A stretch of 64,000 nt of DNA from NCBI GenBank assembly GCA_021816585.1, contig JAKAXL010000002.1, forward strand, positions 62,001 through 126,000. Reading direction: 5' to 3'. The notes below the pieces were generated by a model, which searched no databases, was not told the DNA's origin, and saw only the letters and a list, made by a program, of their open reading frames with translations. Shown here piece after piece: positions 16,433 through 27,006 of this stretch. The translations under genes were made by a program, and so were the position numbers. Source of the stretch: Pseudomonadota bacterium. GTDB lineage: Bacteria > Pseudomonadota > Gammaproteobacteria > Burkholderiales > Burkholderiaceae_C. The stretch's first letter is position 1. Every line of letters begins with the position of its first letter.

Positions 16433-18229
16433 ATGCCCCGCTACACGCCGCCGCTGCGCGACATGCAGTTCGTGATGCACGAGGTGCTGCAGGTCGTCCC
16501 GGCGCTGCGCGAACTTCCCGCGCACGCCGACATCGACGCCGAACTCATCGACCAGGTCTGCGAGGAGGCCGGCAAGTTCTGCTCCGACGTGCTGTTCCCG
16601 CTGAACCTCAGCGGCGACGCCGAGGGCTGCCGCTACGACGCGCAGGCCCGCACGGTGGCCACGCCGAGCGGCTGGCGCCAGGCCTGGGAACAGTACGTCG
16701 AGGCCGGCTGGCCGCTGCTGACGGCGGCGCCGGAGTATGGCGGACAGGGCCTGCCGCACCTGGTGGGCAGCGCGGTGCATGAAATGGAGAACGCGGCGAA
16801 CCAGGCCTGGACCATGTACCCGGGACTGACCCAGGGGGTGGTCGAACTGCTGGGCGCGCACGGCAGCCAGCAGCAGAAGGACCTGTACATGCCTCGTCTG
16901 GCCTCGGGGAGCTGGACCGGCACGATGTGCCTGACGGAGCCCCACTGCGGCACCGACCTGGGACTGATCCGCACCAAGGCGGTCCCGCAGGGCGACGGCT
17001 CCTACCAGATTTCCGGGCAGAAGATCTTCATCTCCAGCGGCGAGCACGACTTCGCACCGAACATCGTGCATATGGTGCTCGCGAAGCTGCCGGATGCGCC
17101 CGAAGGCTCGAAGGGCATTTCGCTGTTCGTCGTGCCCAAGTTCCTGCCCGATGCGCAGGGCGAACCGGGCGAGCGCAACGGCATCTTCTGCTCGGGCATC
17201 GAGCACAAGATGGGAATCCACGGCAACGCCACCTGCCAGATGACGCTGGAGGCTGCGCGAGGCTGGCTGGTCGGCGAGCCCAACAAGGGCCTGGCGGCGA
17301 TGTTCGTGATGATGAACGGAGCGCGCCTGGGCGTGGGCATGCAGTCGCTGGGGCTGACCGAGGTCGCCTACCAGAACGCGCTGGACTATGCCCGCGAGCG
17401 CCTGCAGATGCGCTCCCTCAGCGGGCCCAAGGCGCCGCAGCAGGCCGCCGACCCGATCCTCGTGCATCCGGACGTGCGGCGCATGCTGCTGACCGCGCGT
17501 GCATGGGCCGAGGGAGGGCGCTTCCTGGCCTACTGGGTGGCGCTGATGCTCGACCAGTCGCACCTGCACCCCGACGAACAGGTGCGCAAGGACTGCGACG
17601 ACCTGGTCGCGCTGCTGACGCCGATCGTGAAGGCATTCATCACCGACAATGGTTTCGCCGCAACCAACGAATGCCTGCAGGTATTCGGTGGGCACGGGTA
17701 CATCCGTGAATGGGGCATGGAACAGTACGTGCGCGACGCGCGCATCAACCTGATCTACGAAGGCACCAACACGATCCAGGCGCTGGACCTGATCGGGCGC
17801 AAGGTGCTGATGGACGGAGGTGCGCGGCTGAAGAAGTTCGGGCGCGTCATCCGCGACTTCGTCGAGGCCGAGGGCGTGGTCGAGTCGATGCAGGAATTCG
17901 TCAATCCGCTGGCCGATCTGGCCGAGAAGGTGCAGAAGCTGACGATGGAACTGGGCATGAAGGCGATGACCGACCGCGAGCAGGTCGGCGCCGCCGCGAC
18001 TCCCTATCTGCGCGTGCTCGGGCACCTCGTCTACGCCTACGCCTTCGCGCGCATGGCCAAGGCCGCCCAGCAGCAGATCGCGGGCGGATCCGGCGACGCC
18101 TTCTACCAGGCCAAGCTGCAGACCGCGCGCTTTTATTTCGCCCGCCTGCTGCCGGAGACGGCGATGGCGATCCGCCAGGCGCGCAGCGGCGCCGCGGTGC
18201 TGATGGACACCGACGCGGTGTTCGCCTGA
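16433..18229 (+). CDS. Acyl-CoA dehydrogenase with C-terminal extension (DmdC-like)
   Basis: A 598-residue FAD enzyme of the large acyl-CoA dehydrogenase type, which carries an extra C-terminal domain compared with the usual 380-residue form. It shows the substrate-binding segment MCLTEPHCGTDLGLIRTKA and the FAD/dimer segment QVFGGHGYIREWGMEQYVRD. Catalytic Glu is expected in NLIYEGTNTIQ. A strong GAGGAGA ribosome site precedes the ATG at 16433. It is the first enzyme of the operon; its chain-length preference cannot be read from sequence. Confidence 0.93.
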   Translation: MPRYTPPLRDMQFVMHEVLQVVPALRELPAHADIDAELIDQVCEEAGKFCSDVLFPLNLSGDAEGCRYDAQARTVATPSGWRQAWEQYVEAGWPLLTAAPEYGGQGLPHLVGSAVHEMENAANQAWTMYPGLTQGVVELLGAHGSQQQKDLYMPRLASGSWTGTMCLTEPHCGTDLGLIRTKAVPQGDGSYQISGQKIFISSGEHDFAPNIVHMVLAKLPDAPEGSKGISLFVVPKFLPDAQGEPGERNGIFCSGIEHKMGIHGNATCQMTLEAARGWLVGEPNKGLAAMFVMMNGARLGVGMQSLGLTEVAYQNALDYARERLQMRSLSGPKAPQQAADPILVHPDVRRMLLTARAWAEGGRFLAYWVALMLDQSHLHPDEQVRKDCDDLVALLTPIVKAFITDNGFAATNECLQVFGGHGYIREWGMEQYVRDARINLIYEGTNTIQALDLIGRKVLMDGGARLKKFGRVIRDFVEAEGVVESMQEFVNPLADLAEKVQKLTMELGMKAMTDREQVGAAATPYLRVLGHLVYAYAFARMAKAAQQQIAGGSGDAFYQAKLQTARFYFARLLPETAMAIRQARSGAAVLMDTDAVFA

Positions 18230-18309
18230 AGCCGCCGAGCCCCGGCACGTCCGGCCGTCCCTCCTCTTCCGACCACCTTCCGCAGCGCCCGCACCCGGGC
18301 CACACCACC

Positions 18310-20706
18310 ATGAGCCAGAACTTCCCGATTCGCCAGGTCGCCGTGCTCGGCGCCGGCGTCATGGGCGCGCAGATCGCCGCCCACTGCATCAATGCGCGTG
18401 TTCCCGTGATCCTGTTCGACCTGCCGGCCAAGGAAGGTTCGAAGAACGCCATCGCCGAGCGCGCGGTGGCCAACCTGAAAAAGCTCAGCCCGGCCCCGCT
18501 GGGGCTGGCGCAGGAGGCCGAGCTGATCCGCTGCGCCAACTACGACGACGACCTCGAGCTGCTGCGCGGCTGCGACCTGGTGATCGAGGCCATCGCCGAG
18601 CGCATGGACTGGAAGCACGATCTGTACCGCAAGGTCACGCCGCACCTGGCGGAGCAAGCGCTGTTCGCGACCAACACCTCGGGGCTGTCGATCACGCGCC
18701 TCGGCGAGGGCTTCGACGAAGCGCTGCGCGCGCGCTTTTGCGGCGTGCACTTCTTCAACCCTCCGCGCTACATGCCGCTGGTCGAGCTGATCCCCACCAC
18801 CCACACGCGGCCCGAGGTGCTCGACCGGCTCGAGAGCTTCCTCACCACCACGCTGGGCAAGAGCGTGGTGCGCGCGCTGGACACGCCGAACTTCGTCGCC
18901 AACCGCGTCGGCGTGTTCTCGATCCTCGCCGTGATGCACGAGGCCGAGCGCTTCGGCCTGGGCTTCGACGTGGTGGACGACCTCACCGGCTCCAAGCTCG
19001 GGCGAGCCAAGAGCGCGACCTTCCGCACCGCCGACGTGGTGGGGCTGGACACGATGGCCCACGTCATCGGCACGATGCGCGACACGCTGCCGCTGGACAA
19101 GGACCCCTTCGCCGCGCTGTACGCCACGCCGAAGGTGCTGGCGCAGCTGGTCGAGCGCGGCGCGCTGGGGCAAAAGAGCGGCGCGGGCTTCTACAAGAAG
19201 GTGGGCAAGGACATCCTGCGCCTGGACCCGGCCAGCGGCGAGTACGTGCCGGGCGGCGGCAAGGCCGAGGAGATCGTCGTGCGCATGCTGAAGAAGCCCG
19301 CCGCCGAGCGCTTCGAGCTGCTGCGTGCCTCGACCAACCCGCAGGCGCAGTTCCTGTGGAGCGTGTTCCGCGACGTGTGGCACTACATCGCGCTGCACCT
19401 GGGCGAGATCGCCGACAACGCGCGCGACCTGGACTTCGCGATCCGCTGGGGCTTCGGCTGGAACGAGGGGCCCTTCGAGACCTGGCAGGCGGCGGGCTGG
19501 AAGCGCGTGGCCGGCTGGATCGCCGAGGACATCGCCGCCGGCAAGGCGCTGTGCGCGGCGCCGCTGCCGGGCTGGGTGCACGAGATCGACGCCGTGCATA
19601 CGCCGCAGGGCTCGTGGTCGGCCTCGCAGCGCAGCTACAAGCCGCGGCGCGAACTGCCGGTGATGCGTCGCCAGCTGTTCGGGCAGAGCGTGCTGGGCGA
19701 GAGCGCGCCCGACGCGAAGAGCGCCGGCTCCACGGTGTTCGAGGACGACTCCATCCGGCTGTGGACGGCGCCCGGCGCCGACGACGTGCTGGTGGCCAGC
19801 TTCAAGACCAAGATGAACACCCTGGGCCCCGGCGTGGTCGCCGGGCTGCAGCGGGCGGCCGAGCTGGCGGAGAGCTCCTACCGCGGGCTGGTGGTGTGGC
19901 AGACCGGCGAGCCCTTCAGCGCCGGCGCCGACCTGCAGGCCATGCTGCCGGCGTTCATGAGCGGCGGCGCCAAGGCCATCGAGCCGGAGGAGAAGAAGCT
20001 GCAGGACCTGGTGCTGCGCCTGCGCTACGCGCAGGTCCCGGTGGTTGCCGCGGTGCGCGGCATGGCGCTGGGCGGCGGCTGCGAACTGGCCGTGCACGCG
20101 GCGCGCCGCGTGGTCGCGCTGGAAAGCTACATCGGGCTGGTCGAGGTGGGGGTCGGGCTGATCCCCGGCGGCGGCGGGCTGTGCTACCTGGCGCGCCGCG
20201 CGGCCGAGCTGGCGCAGGCGGCCGGCGGCGATGCCGACGTGATGAGCTTCCTCAAGGGGCTGTACATGCACCCGGCCACCGCCGCGGTGTCGAAGTCGGC
20301 GATCGAGGCGCGACGCATGGGCTGGCTGCGCGACGACGACGTGATCGTGCTGCACAAGGACGAGCTGCTGTACGTGGCCGTCGCCCAGGCGCGCGCGCTG
20401 GCCGAGTCCGGCTGGCGCCCGCCGCTGCCGGCGCGCTTCCCGGTGGCCGGGCGCAACGCCGTCGCGACCATCCGCGGCCAGCTCGCGAACATGCGCGACG
20501 GCGGCCAGATCACCGACCACGACTACCTGCTCGGGCAGATGATCGCCGAAGTGGTCTGCGGCGGCGACGTCGACGCCGGAACCCTGGTCGACGAGGCCTG
20601 GATGATGCGCCTGGAACGCGAGCGCTTCTGCCGCCTGCTGGAGCACCCGAAGACCCAGCAACGCATCATGAGCCTGCTGCAGGGCGGCAAGCCGGTGCGC
20701 AACTGA
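18310..20706 (+). CDS. 3-hydroxyacyl-CoA dehydrogenase / enoyl-CoA hydratase fusion
   Basis: A 798-residue bifunctional enzyme. The NAD-binding dehydrogenase half comes first (VAVLGAGVMGAQIAAHC at the N-terminus, HFFNPPRYMPLVELI near residue 150) and a crotonase domain last (oxyanion-hole segment AVRGMALGGGCELAVHA near residue 585). This order is the FadN type, opposite to FadB. It performs the hydration and oxidation steps of beta-oxidation between the acyl-CoA dehydrogenase and thiolase encoded on either side. Confidence 0.94.
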   Translation: MSQNFPIRQVAVLGAGVMGAQIAAHCINARVPVILFDLPAKEGSKNAIAERAVANLKKLSPAPLGLAQEAELIRCANYDDDLELLRGCDLVIEAIAERMDWKHDLYRKVTPHLAEQALFATNTSGLSITRLGEGFDEALRARFCGVHFFNPPRYMPLVELIPTTHTRPEVLDRLESFLTTTLGKSVVRALDTPNFVANRVGVFSILAVMHEAERFGLGFDVVDDLTGSKLGRAKSATFRTADVVGLDTMAHVIGTMRDTLPLDKDPFAALYATPKVLAQLVERGALGQKSGAGFYKKVGKDILRLDPASGEYVPGGGKAEEIVVRMLKKPAAERFELLRASTNPQAQFLWSVFRDVWHYIALHLGEIADNARDLDFAIRWGFGWNEGPFETWQAAGWKRVAGWIAEDIAAGKALCAAPLPGWVHEIDAVHTPQGSWSASQRSYKPRRELPVMRRQLFGQSVLGESAPDAKSAGSTVFEDDSIRLWTAPGADDVLVASFKTKMNTLGPGVVAGLQRAAELAESSYRGLVVWQTGEPFSAGADLQAMLPAFMSGGAKAIEPEEKKLQDLVLRLRYAQVPVVAAVRGMALGGGCELAVHAARRVVALESYIGLVEVGVGLIPGGGGLCYLARRAAELAQAAGGDADVMSFLKGLYMHPATAAVSKSAIEARRMGWLRDDDVIVLHKDELLYVAVAQARALAESGWRPPLPARFPVAGRNAVATIRGQLANMRDGGQITDHDYLLGQMIAEVVCGGDVDAGTLVDEAWMMRLERERFCRLLEHPKTQQRIMSLLQGGKPVRN

Positions 20707-20737
20707 AATCCCGAGCGAATCCCGAAATCCGGAGAAC

Positions 20738-21970
<1,233 letters not shown>

Positions 21971-21973
21971 GCC

Positions 21974-22738
21974 ATGGAACCGATCCTCGCGCTGCGCGAA
22001 GCCGGCGTGCTGACCCTGACCTTCAACCGGGTCGAGAAGAAGAACGCCATCACGCAGCAGATGTACGCGCTGCTGCACGGCGAACTGCAGCAGGCGGCCG
22101 GCGACGACGCGGTGCGCGTGGTCGTGCTGCAGGGGCAGCAGGACCTGTTCACGTCGGGCAACGACGTCACCGAGTTCCTGCAGCGTCCGCCCGGCGGGCT
22201 GGACACCCCGGTGTTCGACTTCCTGCGCACGCTGGCGGACTTCCCCAAGCCGGTGATCGCCGCGGTGGGCGGCCCGGCGGTGGGCATCGGCACCACCCTG
22301 CTGCTGCATTGCGACCTCGTCTACTGCGGCGACAACGCGTTGTTCTCGGTGCCCTTCGTCAACCTCGGGTTGTCGCCGGAAGCGGCTTCCAGCCTGCTGC
22401 TGCCGCTGCGCGTGGGGCCGGCGGCTGCGGCCGAGATGCTGATGTTCGGCGAGCCCTTCGGCGCCGACGACGCGCTGGCCATCGGCCTGGCCAACCGCGT
22501 GCTGCCCCCGGAGGAGCTGCGCGACTACGCGCAGGCGCAGGCGCGCAAGCTGGCGGCCAAGCCCTCGGCTTCGCTGGTGCTGACCAAGCAGCTGCTGCGC
22601 AAGGGCCTGCGCGACGCGGTGCACGCCACCATGGCCGACGAGGCCTGGCATTTCGCGCGCATGCTGCAGGGTCCGGCCGCGAAGGAGGCCTTCGGCGCCT
22701 TCCTGGCCAAGCGCAAGCCGGACTTCTCCGGCCTGTGA
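21974..22738 (+). CDS. Enoyl-CoA hydratase/isomerase family protein
   Basis: A 254-residue single-domain crotonase starting 4 bases after the thiolase stop. It has the oxyanion-hole segment DLFTSGNDVTEF and the segment PVIAAVGGPAVGIGTTLLLHCDL. The position normally held by catalytic Glu in hydratases reads FVNLGLSPEAASSLLLPL. The second half therefore resembles the isomerase (delta3-delta2) type, so a role with unsaturated chains is possible. It closes the fatty-acid operon. Confidence 0.9.
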   Translation: MEPILALREAGVLTLTFNRVEKKNAITQQMYALLHGELQQAAGDDAVRVVVLQGQQDLFTSGNDVTEFLQRPPGGLDTPVFDFLRTLADFPKPVIAAVGGPAVGIGTTLLLHCDLVYCGDNALFSVPFVNLGLSPEAASSLLLPLRVGPAAAAEMLMFGEPFGADDALAIGLANRVLPPEELRDYAQAQARKLAAKPSASLVLTKQLLRKGLRDAVHATMADEAWHFARMLQGPAAKEAFGAFLAKRKPDFSGL

Positions 22739-22756
22739 GGGGAAGGCGCCGCGACG

Positions 22757-23227
22757 CTACACGGCGCCTTCCCAGCCCTGCTGGCGCCAGCCCTCGAAGG
22801 TCGCCACGGCGACCGCGTTCGACAGGTTCAGGCTGCGCTGGCCCGGGCGCATCGGCAGGCGCAGGCGCTGCGCCGGTGCGAACGCGGCGAGCACCTCGTC
22901 GGGCAGCCCCGAGGTCTCGGCGCCGAACACCAGCCAGTCCCCGGCCTGCAGTCGCGCCTGCGGCAGCAGGCGTTCGGCGCGGGTCGTGAAGGCCCACATC
23001 GCGCCGCCCTGCGACGCCGCGTGGGCCTGCAGGTCGTGCCAGGATTCGTGCACCTGCATGCGCGCCCATTCGTGGTAGTCGAGCCCGGCGCGGCGCATGC
23101 GCGCGTCGTCGAGACCGAAGCCCAGCGGGCGCACCAGGTGGAGCCGGCAACCGGTGTTGGCGGCCAGCCGGATCACGTTGCCGGTGTTCGGCGGGATCTC
23201 GGGGCGTACGAGCACGATGTGGAACAT
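22757..23227 (-). CDS. trmL: tRNA (cytidine(34)-2'-O)-methyltransferase
   Basis: A 156-residue SPOUT-fold enzyme methylating the wobble nucleotide of tRNA-Leu isoacceptors. The trefoil-knot motifs are complete: PEIPPNTGNVIRLAANTG at the N-terminus, LVFGAETSGLP in the middle and LNLSNAVAV near the end. It is convergent with the enoyl-CoA hydratase gene and lies downstream of comF on the same strand. Confidence 0.95.
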   Translation of the reverse strand: MFHIVLVRPEIPPNTGNVIRLAANTGCRLHLVRPLGFGLDDARMRRAGLDYHEWARMQVHESWHDLQAHAASQGGAMWAFTTRAERLLPQARLQAGDWLVFGAETSGLPDEVLAAFAPAQRLRLPMRPGQRSLNLSNAVAVATFEGWRQQGWEGAV

Positions 23228-23307
23228 GATGGGCGCCAAGCCTATCAGCCGGGCAGGGCGCGCCGGCCGACCCGCGCGGCCGCGCGACGACGGCGGCCGG
23301 TGCCGGT

Positions 23308-24045
23308 TCAGACCCAGGGCGGCGGCGGCGTGCGCAGCAGCACCGCCACCGCGACCTCGGCGGCGCCGGCACGCAGCAGCGCACGCGCCGCGTGCTCGGC
23401 GCTGGCGCCGCTGGTCATCACGTCGTCGACCAGCAGCACGCGCGTGCCGCGCGGTACTGCGCGCGCCTCGAAGGCGCCGCGCATGTTGGCGCCGCGGCGC
23501 GCCAGCGGCAGGCTGCTTTGCGCCGGCCCCTCGCGCCGACGCCGCAGCAACCCGCAGTCGGCGCCGCAGCCGAGCTCGCGCGCCACGCCGAGGGCGAGCT
23601 CCCAGGCCTGGTTGTAGCCGCGGCGGCGCAGCGCCGCCGGCGCCATCGGCATCGGCACGACGCAGCGCGCGGGCGGCAGGCGAGGCGGCCACTGCGCACG
23701 CAGGCTCTGCGCGAGCAGCCGCCCCAGCCAGCGCGCCAGCACCGGGTCGTCGCCATGCTTGATGCAGGCCACCAGGCGGTCCAGCGGCGCCGCGTAGTCG
23801 CCCCAGGCCGCGGTGCGCGCGTACGCCGGCGGGCGCAGCGCGCAGGTGCCGCAGCAGGCCGCCGGCGCCGGCAACTCGACCGCGCAGCGCGCGCAGCTCC
23901 ACGCCGGCGCGCGCCGCAGCGCGCACTGGCAGGCGCTGCACAGCGGTGCGCGGCTGGGCAGCGCGCACAGCCGGCAGCGACCGTCGGGCAGCAGCGCATG
24001 CAGGCGTCGCGCCGCGTCGCGCAGCCAGGGCAGGGTGTCGAGCAT
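23308..24045 (-). CDS. comF: ComF-family phosphoribosyltransferase-like protein
   Basis: A 245-residue protein with an N-terminal zinc-ribbon-like double Cys pattern (CRLCALP, CSACQCAL, CARCAVEL, CCGTCAL) and a C-terminal PRTase domain with the PRPP loop VLLVDDVMTSGASAEHAA. In competent bacteria ComF helps import single-stranded DNA; in others its role is unclear. It is divergent from the bioC-like gene and upstream of trmL. Confidence 0.92.
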   Translation of the reverse strand: MLDTLPWLRDAARRLHALLPDGRCRLCALPSRAPLCSACQCALRRAPAWSCARCAVELPAPAACCGTCALRPPAYARTAAWGDYAAPLDRLVACIKHGDDPVLARWLGRLLAQSLRAQWPPRLPPARCVVPMPMAPAALRRRGYNQAWELALGVARELGCGADCGLLRRRREGPAQSSLPLARRGANMRGAFEARAVPRGTRVLLVDDVMTSGASAEHAARALLRAGAAEVAVAVLLRTPPPPWV

Positions 24046-24141
24046 GCCGCTATAGTGCAGGACCTCCCCGGGCCGCGTCGCTGGCGCGCCCGAAGACCCC
24101 GGATACGCCGCGTGATGCGCGCCCGGTATCGACCTCCCATC

Positions 24142-25047
24142 ATGTCCGCGAAGCCCTCCGATCCCGACGCCGGCGTGCGCATCGCGCGCGACCGCCTGGC
24201 GCGCCGCGAGGCCCCGTTCCTGTGGCAGGAGGCGGCGCGGCGCATGGCCGAGCGCCTGCCGCTGCTGCGCCTGCAACCCGCGCAGGTGCTGGACCTCGGC
24301 TGCGCCTGGGGCGACGGGCTGGCGCTGCTGCGCGCGCAATACCCGCAGGCGCGCATCGTGGGCATCGAGCCGTCGCCGCGCCTGGCCGAGGCCGCGCGCA
24401 CGCGCCACGCCGCACGCGGCTGGCTGCAGCGCCTGCGCGCGGCGCCCGCCACCGAGATCGCGTGCGGCGCGCTGCACGAGTCGCCGGCCGGTGCGGTCGC
24501 CGCGGCGCAGCTGCTGTGGTCCAACCTCGCGCTGGGCTGGGCGGCCGACACCGGCGCGCTGTTCGCGGCGTGGAACCGGCTGCTGCTGCCCGACGGCGTG
24601 CTGATGTTCACCACCTTCGGCCCGGACACGCTACGCGAGTTGCGCGAGCCCGGCGTGCTGGAACTCGGAATCGAGGCGCCGTCGTGGATCGACATGCACG
24701 ACCTCGGGGACCTGCTGGTGGCGCAGGGCTTCGCCGAGCCGGTGATGGACATGGAACTGTTGCGCCTGCGCTGGGGCGACGCCGACGCCGCGCTGCGCGA
24801 GCTGGCGCAGCTCGGGCGCGCGCCGCATGCGGCGACCCATCCGGGCCTGCGCACGCCGCGCGCCTGGCAGCGCCTGCGCGAATGGCTGCTGGCGCGTGCC
24901 GCCGCGTCGTCGCACGGCCAGGTCGAGCTCAGCTTCGAACTGGTCTACGGCCATGCCTTCAAGCCGGCCACCAGCCGCGCCGAGCACGGCGTGGCCAGCA
25001 TCGGCGTCGAGCAGATCGGCGGGCGCGGGCGGTCGCGCCCGCGCTGA
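24142..25047 (+). CDS. bioC: BioC-like SAM-dependent methyltransferase
   Basis: A 301-residue class I methyltransferase with SAM motif VLDLGCAWGDGLALL. Segments characteristic of the malonyl-ACP O-methyltransferase BioC (SNLALGW, FTTFGPDTLRELRE, DMHDLGDLLV) mark it as the enzyme that methylates malonyl-ACP to start biotin synthesis. The gene is commonly divergent from comF in Burkholderiales, as here. The ATG at 24142 was chosen; an upstream in-frame ATG at 24115 is possible. Confidence 0.82.
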   Translation: MSAKPSDPDAGVRIARDRLARREAPFLWQEAARRMAERLPLLRLQPAQVLDLGCAWGDGLALLRAQYPQARIVGIEPSPRLAEAARTRHAARGWLQRLRAAPATEIACGALHESPAGAVAAAQLLWSNLALGWAADTGALFAAWNRLLLPDGVLMFTTFGPDTLRELREPGVLELGIEAPSWIDMHDLGDLLVAQGFAEPVMDMELLRLRWGDADAALRELAQLGRAPHAATHPGLRTPRAWQRLREWLLARAAASSHGQVELSFELVYGHAFKPATSRAEHGVASIGVEQIGGRGRSRPR

Positions 25048-25431
25048 GCGCAGCGCAGCCTGTCCGCTGCCGCGGCCTCAGGGTAATCCCGGGGCGCGCT
25101 GCGCTGCCGAGTCGGGCAAGATCTGCGGTCGCGCCCGGCTCCCGGGGCGCGCGTCGATATCGCGGTGGATGTTGTATCCGCGGAACGAGATAGCTGGTAC
25201 GGCGCGTTGACACGACGCAAAATGCCCGGCGATGGCGCGCTTCGCGTCGGCGGGCGGCGGGGGCATCCCTATAATGGCTCGACGGACGCGGCCGCATGGC
25301 GGCTGTGCGCTCCAGGCATGCGCTCGCCCACGGCGAGTTGCGCGAGGCCGCTTCGCGGCGCACGCATCGCACGCATCGTTGCATTCATCGGCACGCCCAG
25401 TGCGTGTCTTTTTGGAGACAAGGCACCAGCC
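25048..25431. other. Intergenic region with the likely cox-operon promoter
   Basis: A 384-base gap with no gene seen. It contains a TTGACA at 25207-25212 and, further down, a perfect TATAAT at 25270-25275 (context CATCCCTATAATGGC). The second lacks an obvious -35 at the right distance. The perfect TATAAT is the best candidate for the -10 box of the DUF2244-cox transcript. Confidence 0.5.
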
Positions 25432-25917
25432 ATGGCTGCGCAGTGGACGGACACGCTCGACTTCGGTGCGCGGCAGGCGCAGGCCGACGCGCACGTCTGG
25501 CTGAGCAAGCGCAACTGCTCGATCAGCCCGCGCCAGCTGCTGGCGTTCTTCGCGTCGCTGTCGCTGCTGTCGCTGCTGGTGGCGGCGCTGTGCTGGTTCA
25601 GCGGAGCCCGGCTGGTGCCGCCGTTCACGCTGCTCGAGCTGCTGGTGATGGCGGCGGCGATGCTCGCCTACGCACGCCACGCGACGGACCGCGAACGCGT
25701 CGAATTCGGCGAGCAGCAGGTGATCGTGGAATGGGAGTGCGCCGGACGCGTCGAGCGTACGGTGCTGCCGACCCGGCAGACCCGCATCCTGATGCACGAC
25801 AACGGGTTGATCGTGTTCAGCGCCGCGGGAACGAAGGTCTGCGTCGGCCGCTACACCCGTCCCGAGCGCCGCGAGCGCCTGGCGCGCGAGTTGCGCCAGG
25901 CCTTGATCGCCGCGTGA
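25432..25917 (+). CDS. DUF2244 membrane protein preceding the cox operon
   Basis: A 161-residue protein with two central hydrophobic helices (LLAFFASLSLLSLLVAALCW and a second at about 65-85) and a DUF2244 C-terminal beta-rich part. Its position directly ahead of coxB is conserved in Burkholderiales, which suggests a link to oxidase biogenesis, but no function is known. The ATG at 25432 follows TTTGGAGACAAGG, a reasonable ribosome site. Confidence 0.85.
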   Translation: MAAQWTDTLDFGARQAQADAHVWLSKRNCSISPRQLLAFFASLSLLSLLVAALCWFSGARLVPPFTLLELLVMAAAMLAYARHATDRERVEFGEQQVIVEWECAGRVERTVLPTRQTRILMHDNGLIVFSAAGTKVCVGRYTRPERRERLARELRQALIAA

Positions 25918-25966
25918 GTACGCCGAGACGAACTGCATGCATTCTTTCCATAAGGTGACATCGAAG

Positions 25967-26815
25967 ATGAAACTGAAGCACTATGCGACGCTGGCTTCGG
26001 CCTCGTTCGTCTCCACGGCATTCGCCACGCAGAGCCTGCCGGGGGGCCCGCAGGTCAACGGCATCGATTTCCAGCAGCCGGTCACCAGCATCGCCTACGA
26101 CCAGCGTTCGCTGAACTACATGGTCATGCTGATCTGCCTGGCCATCGGCCTGCTGGTGTTCGGCGCGATGTTCTATTCGGCGATCAAGTTCCGCAAGTCC
26201 AAGGGAGCGGTGCCTGCCAAGTTCCACGAGAGCACCGTGGTCGAAGTCATCTGGACCGTGATCCCGCTGCTGATCGTGATCGGCATGGTGATCCCGGCCA
26301 CCAAGGTGGTGCTGGCGCAGGAGGACGTGGCGCACTCCTTCATGACCGTGAAGGTCACCGGCTACCAGTGGAAATGGGGCTACGATTACCTCGACGGCCC
26401 GGGCAAGGGGATTTCCTTCTACTCCACGCTGACGACGCCGATGGCGGAGATCTACGGCAAGGAGGCCAAGCCCGACAACTATCTGCTGCAGGTGGACCAC
26501 CCGCTGGTCGTTCCGGTCAACGAGAAGGTTCGCATCATGACCACCGCGGCCGACGTGCTGCACGGCTGGTACGTGCCGGCCTTCGGCGTGCAGATGGATG
26601 CGATTCCAGGCGAGACCCGCGAGACCTGGTTCAAGGTCGACAAGCCCGGCACCTACTACGGTCAGTGCGCGCAGATCTGCGGCAAGGGCCACGCCTTCAT
26701 GCCGATCGTCGTCAAGGTGCTGCCGCTGGACCAGTACCAGGCCTGGGTCAAGTCCACCGAGGCCGTGTTCAAGAAGAACGGCGGCAGCTACCCGCCGTCG
26801 GGCGCCGACAGCTGA
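25967..26815 (+). CDS. coxB: Cytochrome c oxidase subunit II
   Basis: A 282-residue subunit II of an aa3-type oxidase. It has a signal peptide (LASASFVSTAFA), two membrane helices and a periplasmic cupredoxin domain with the complete CuA ligand set His199, Cys234, Cys238, His242 and Met245. It accepts electrons from cytochrome c. There is no fused cytochrome c domain. The start is set at 25967, behind AAGGTGA; an in-frame ATG at 25937 would add ten residues before the signal peptide. The gene for subunit I, expected next, is missing. Confidence 0.96.
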   Translation: MKLKHYATLASASFVSTAFATQSLPGGPQVNGIDFQQPVTSIAYDQRSLNYMVMLICLAIGLLVFGAMFYSAIKFRKSKGAVPAKFHESTVVEVIWTVIPLLIVIGMVIPATKVVLAQEDVAHSFMTVKVTGYQWKWGYDYLDGPGKGISFYSTLTTPMAEIYGKEAKPDNYLLQVDHPLVVPVNEKVRIMTTAADVLHGWYVPAFGVQMDAIPGETRETWFKVDKPGTYYGQCAQICGKGHAFMPIVVKVLPLDQYQAWVKSTEAVFKKNGGSYPPSGADS

Positions 26816-26840
26816 CACCGTCTGCGCGCACATTCACGCC

Positions 26841-26954
26841 ATGCACCGCCTTTCCCCCGAGCAACGCCGCAGCAACCTGCGCCTGGCACTGGTCACGTTG
26901 AGCATCGCCCTGGCGCTGCTCATCGGGTTCATCCTGCGCTGGACCGTGCTGTGA
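26841..26954 (+). CDS. Cytochrome oxidase small assembly protein
   Basis: A 37-residue single-helix protein (MHRLSPEQRRSNLRLALV, then a hydrophobic stretch ending LRWTVL). In Burkholderiales, peptides of this type (xxSPEQRxxNxRLAL plus one helix) lie between coxA and ctaG. Here it starts 25 bases after coxB, so the coxA gene normally upstream of it is absent. Assignment is by motif and position; its role in assembly is inferred. Confidence 0.75.
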   Translation: MHRLSPEQRRSNLRLALVTLSIALALLIGFILRWTVL

Positions 26955-27004
26955 GCGCGGACGCTCCCGAATCCCGCCACGCCGACCGAGGCGCCAGAGC
27001 ATAG
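26951..27004 (+). pseudogene. Possible remnant of the ctaG (COX11-type) start
   Basis: A GTG overlaps the stop of the small assembly gene and opens a 17-codon frame (VSADAPESRHADRGARA) that ends in TAG just before the DUF2970 gene. CtaG starts in this place in related operons, often with a short polar Ser/Arg-rich leader before its membrane helix. The helix and copper-binding domain are not present. This may be a deletion scar or just spacer. Confidence 0.3.
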
Positions 27005-27006
27005 CC

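Noticed and set aside
26816-26840. A coxA remnant between coxB and the small assembly peptide
   Set aside because: Only 25 bases are present and none resembles subunit I.
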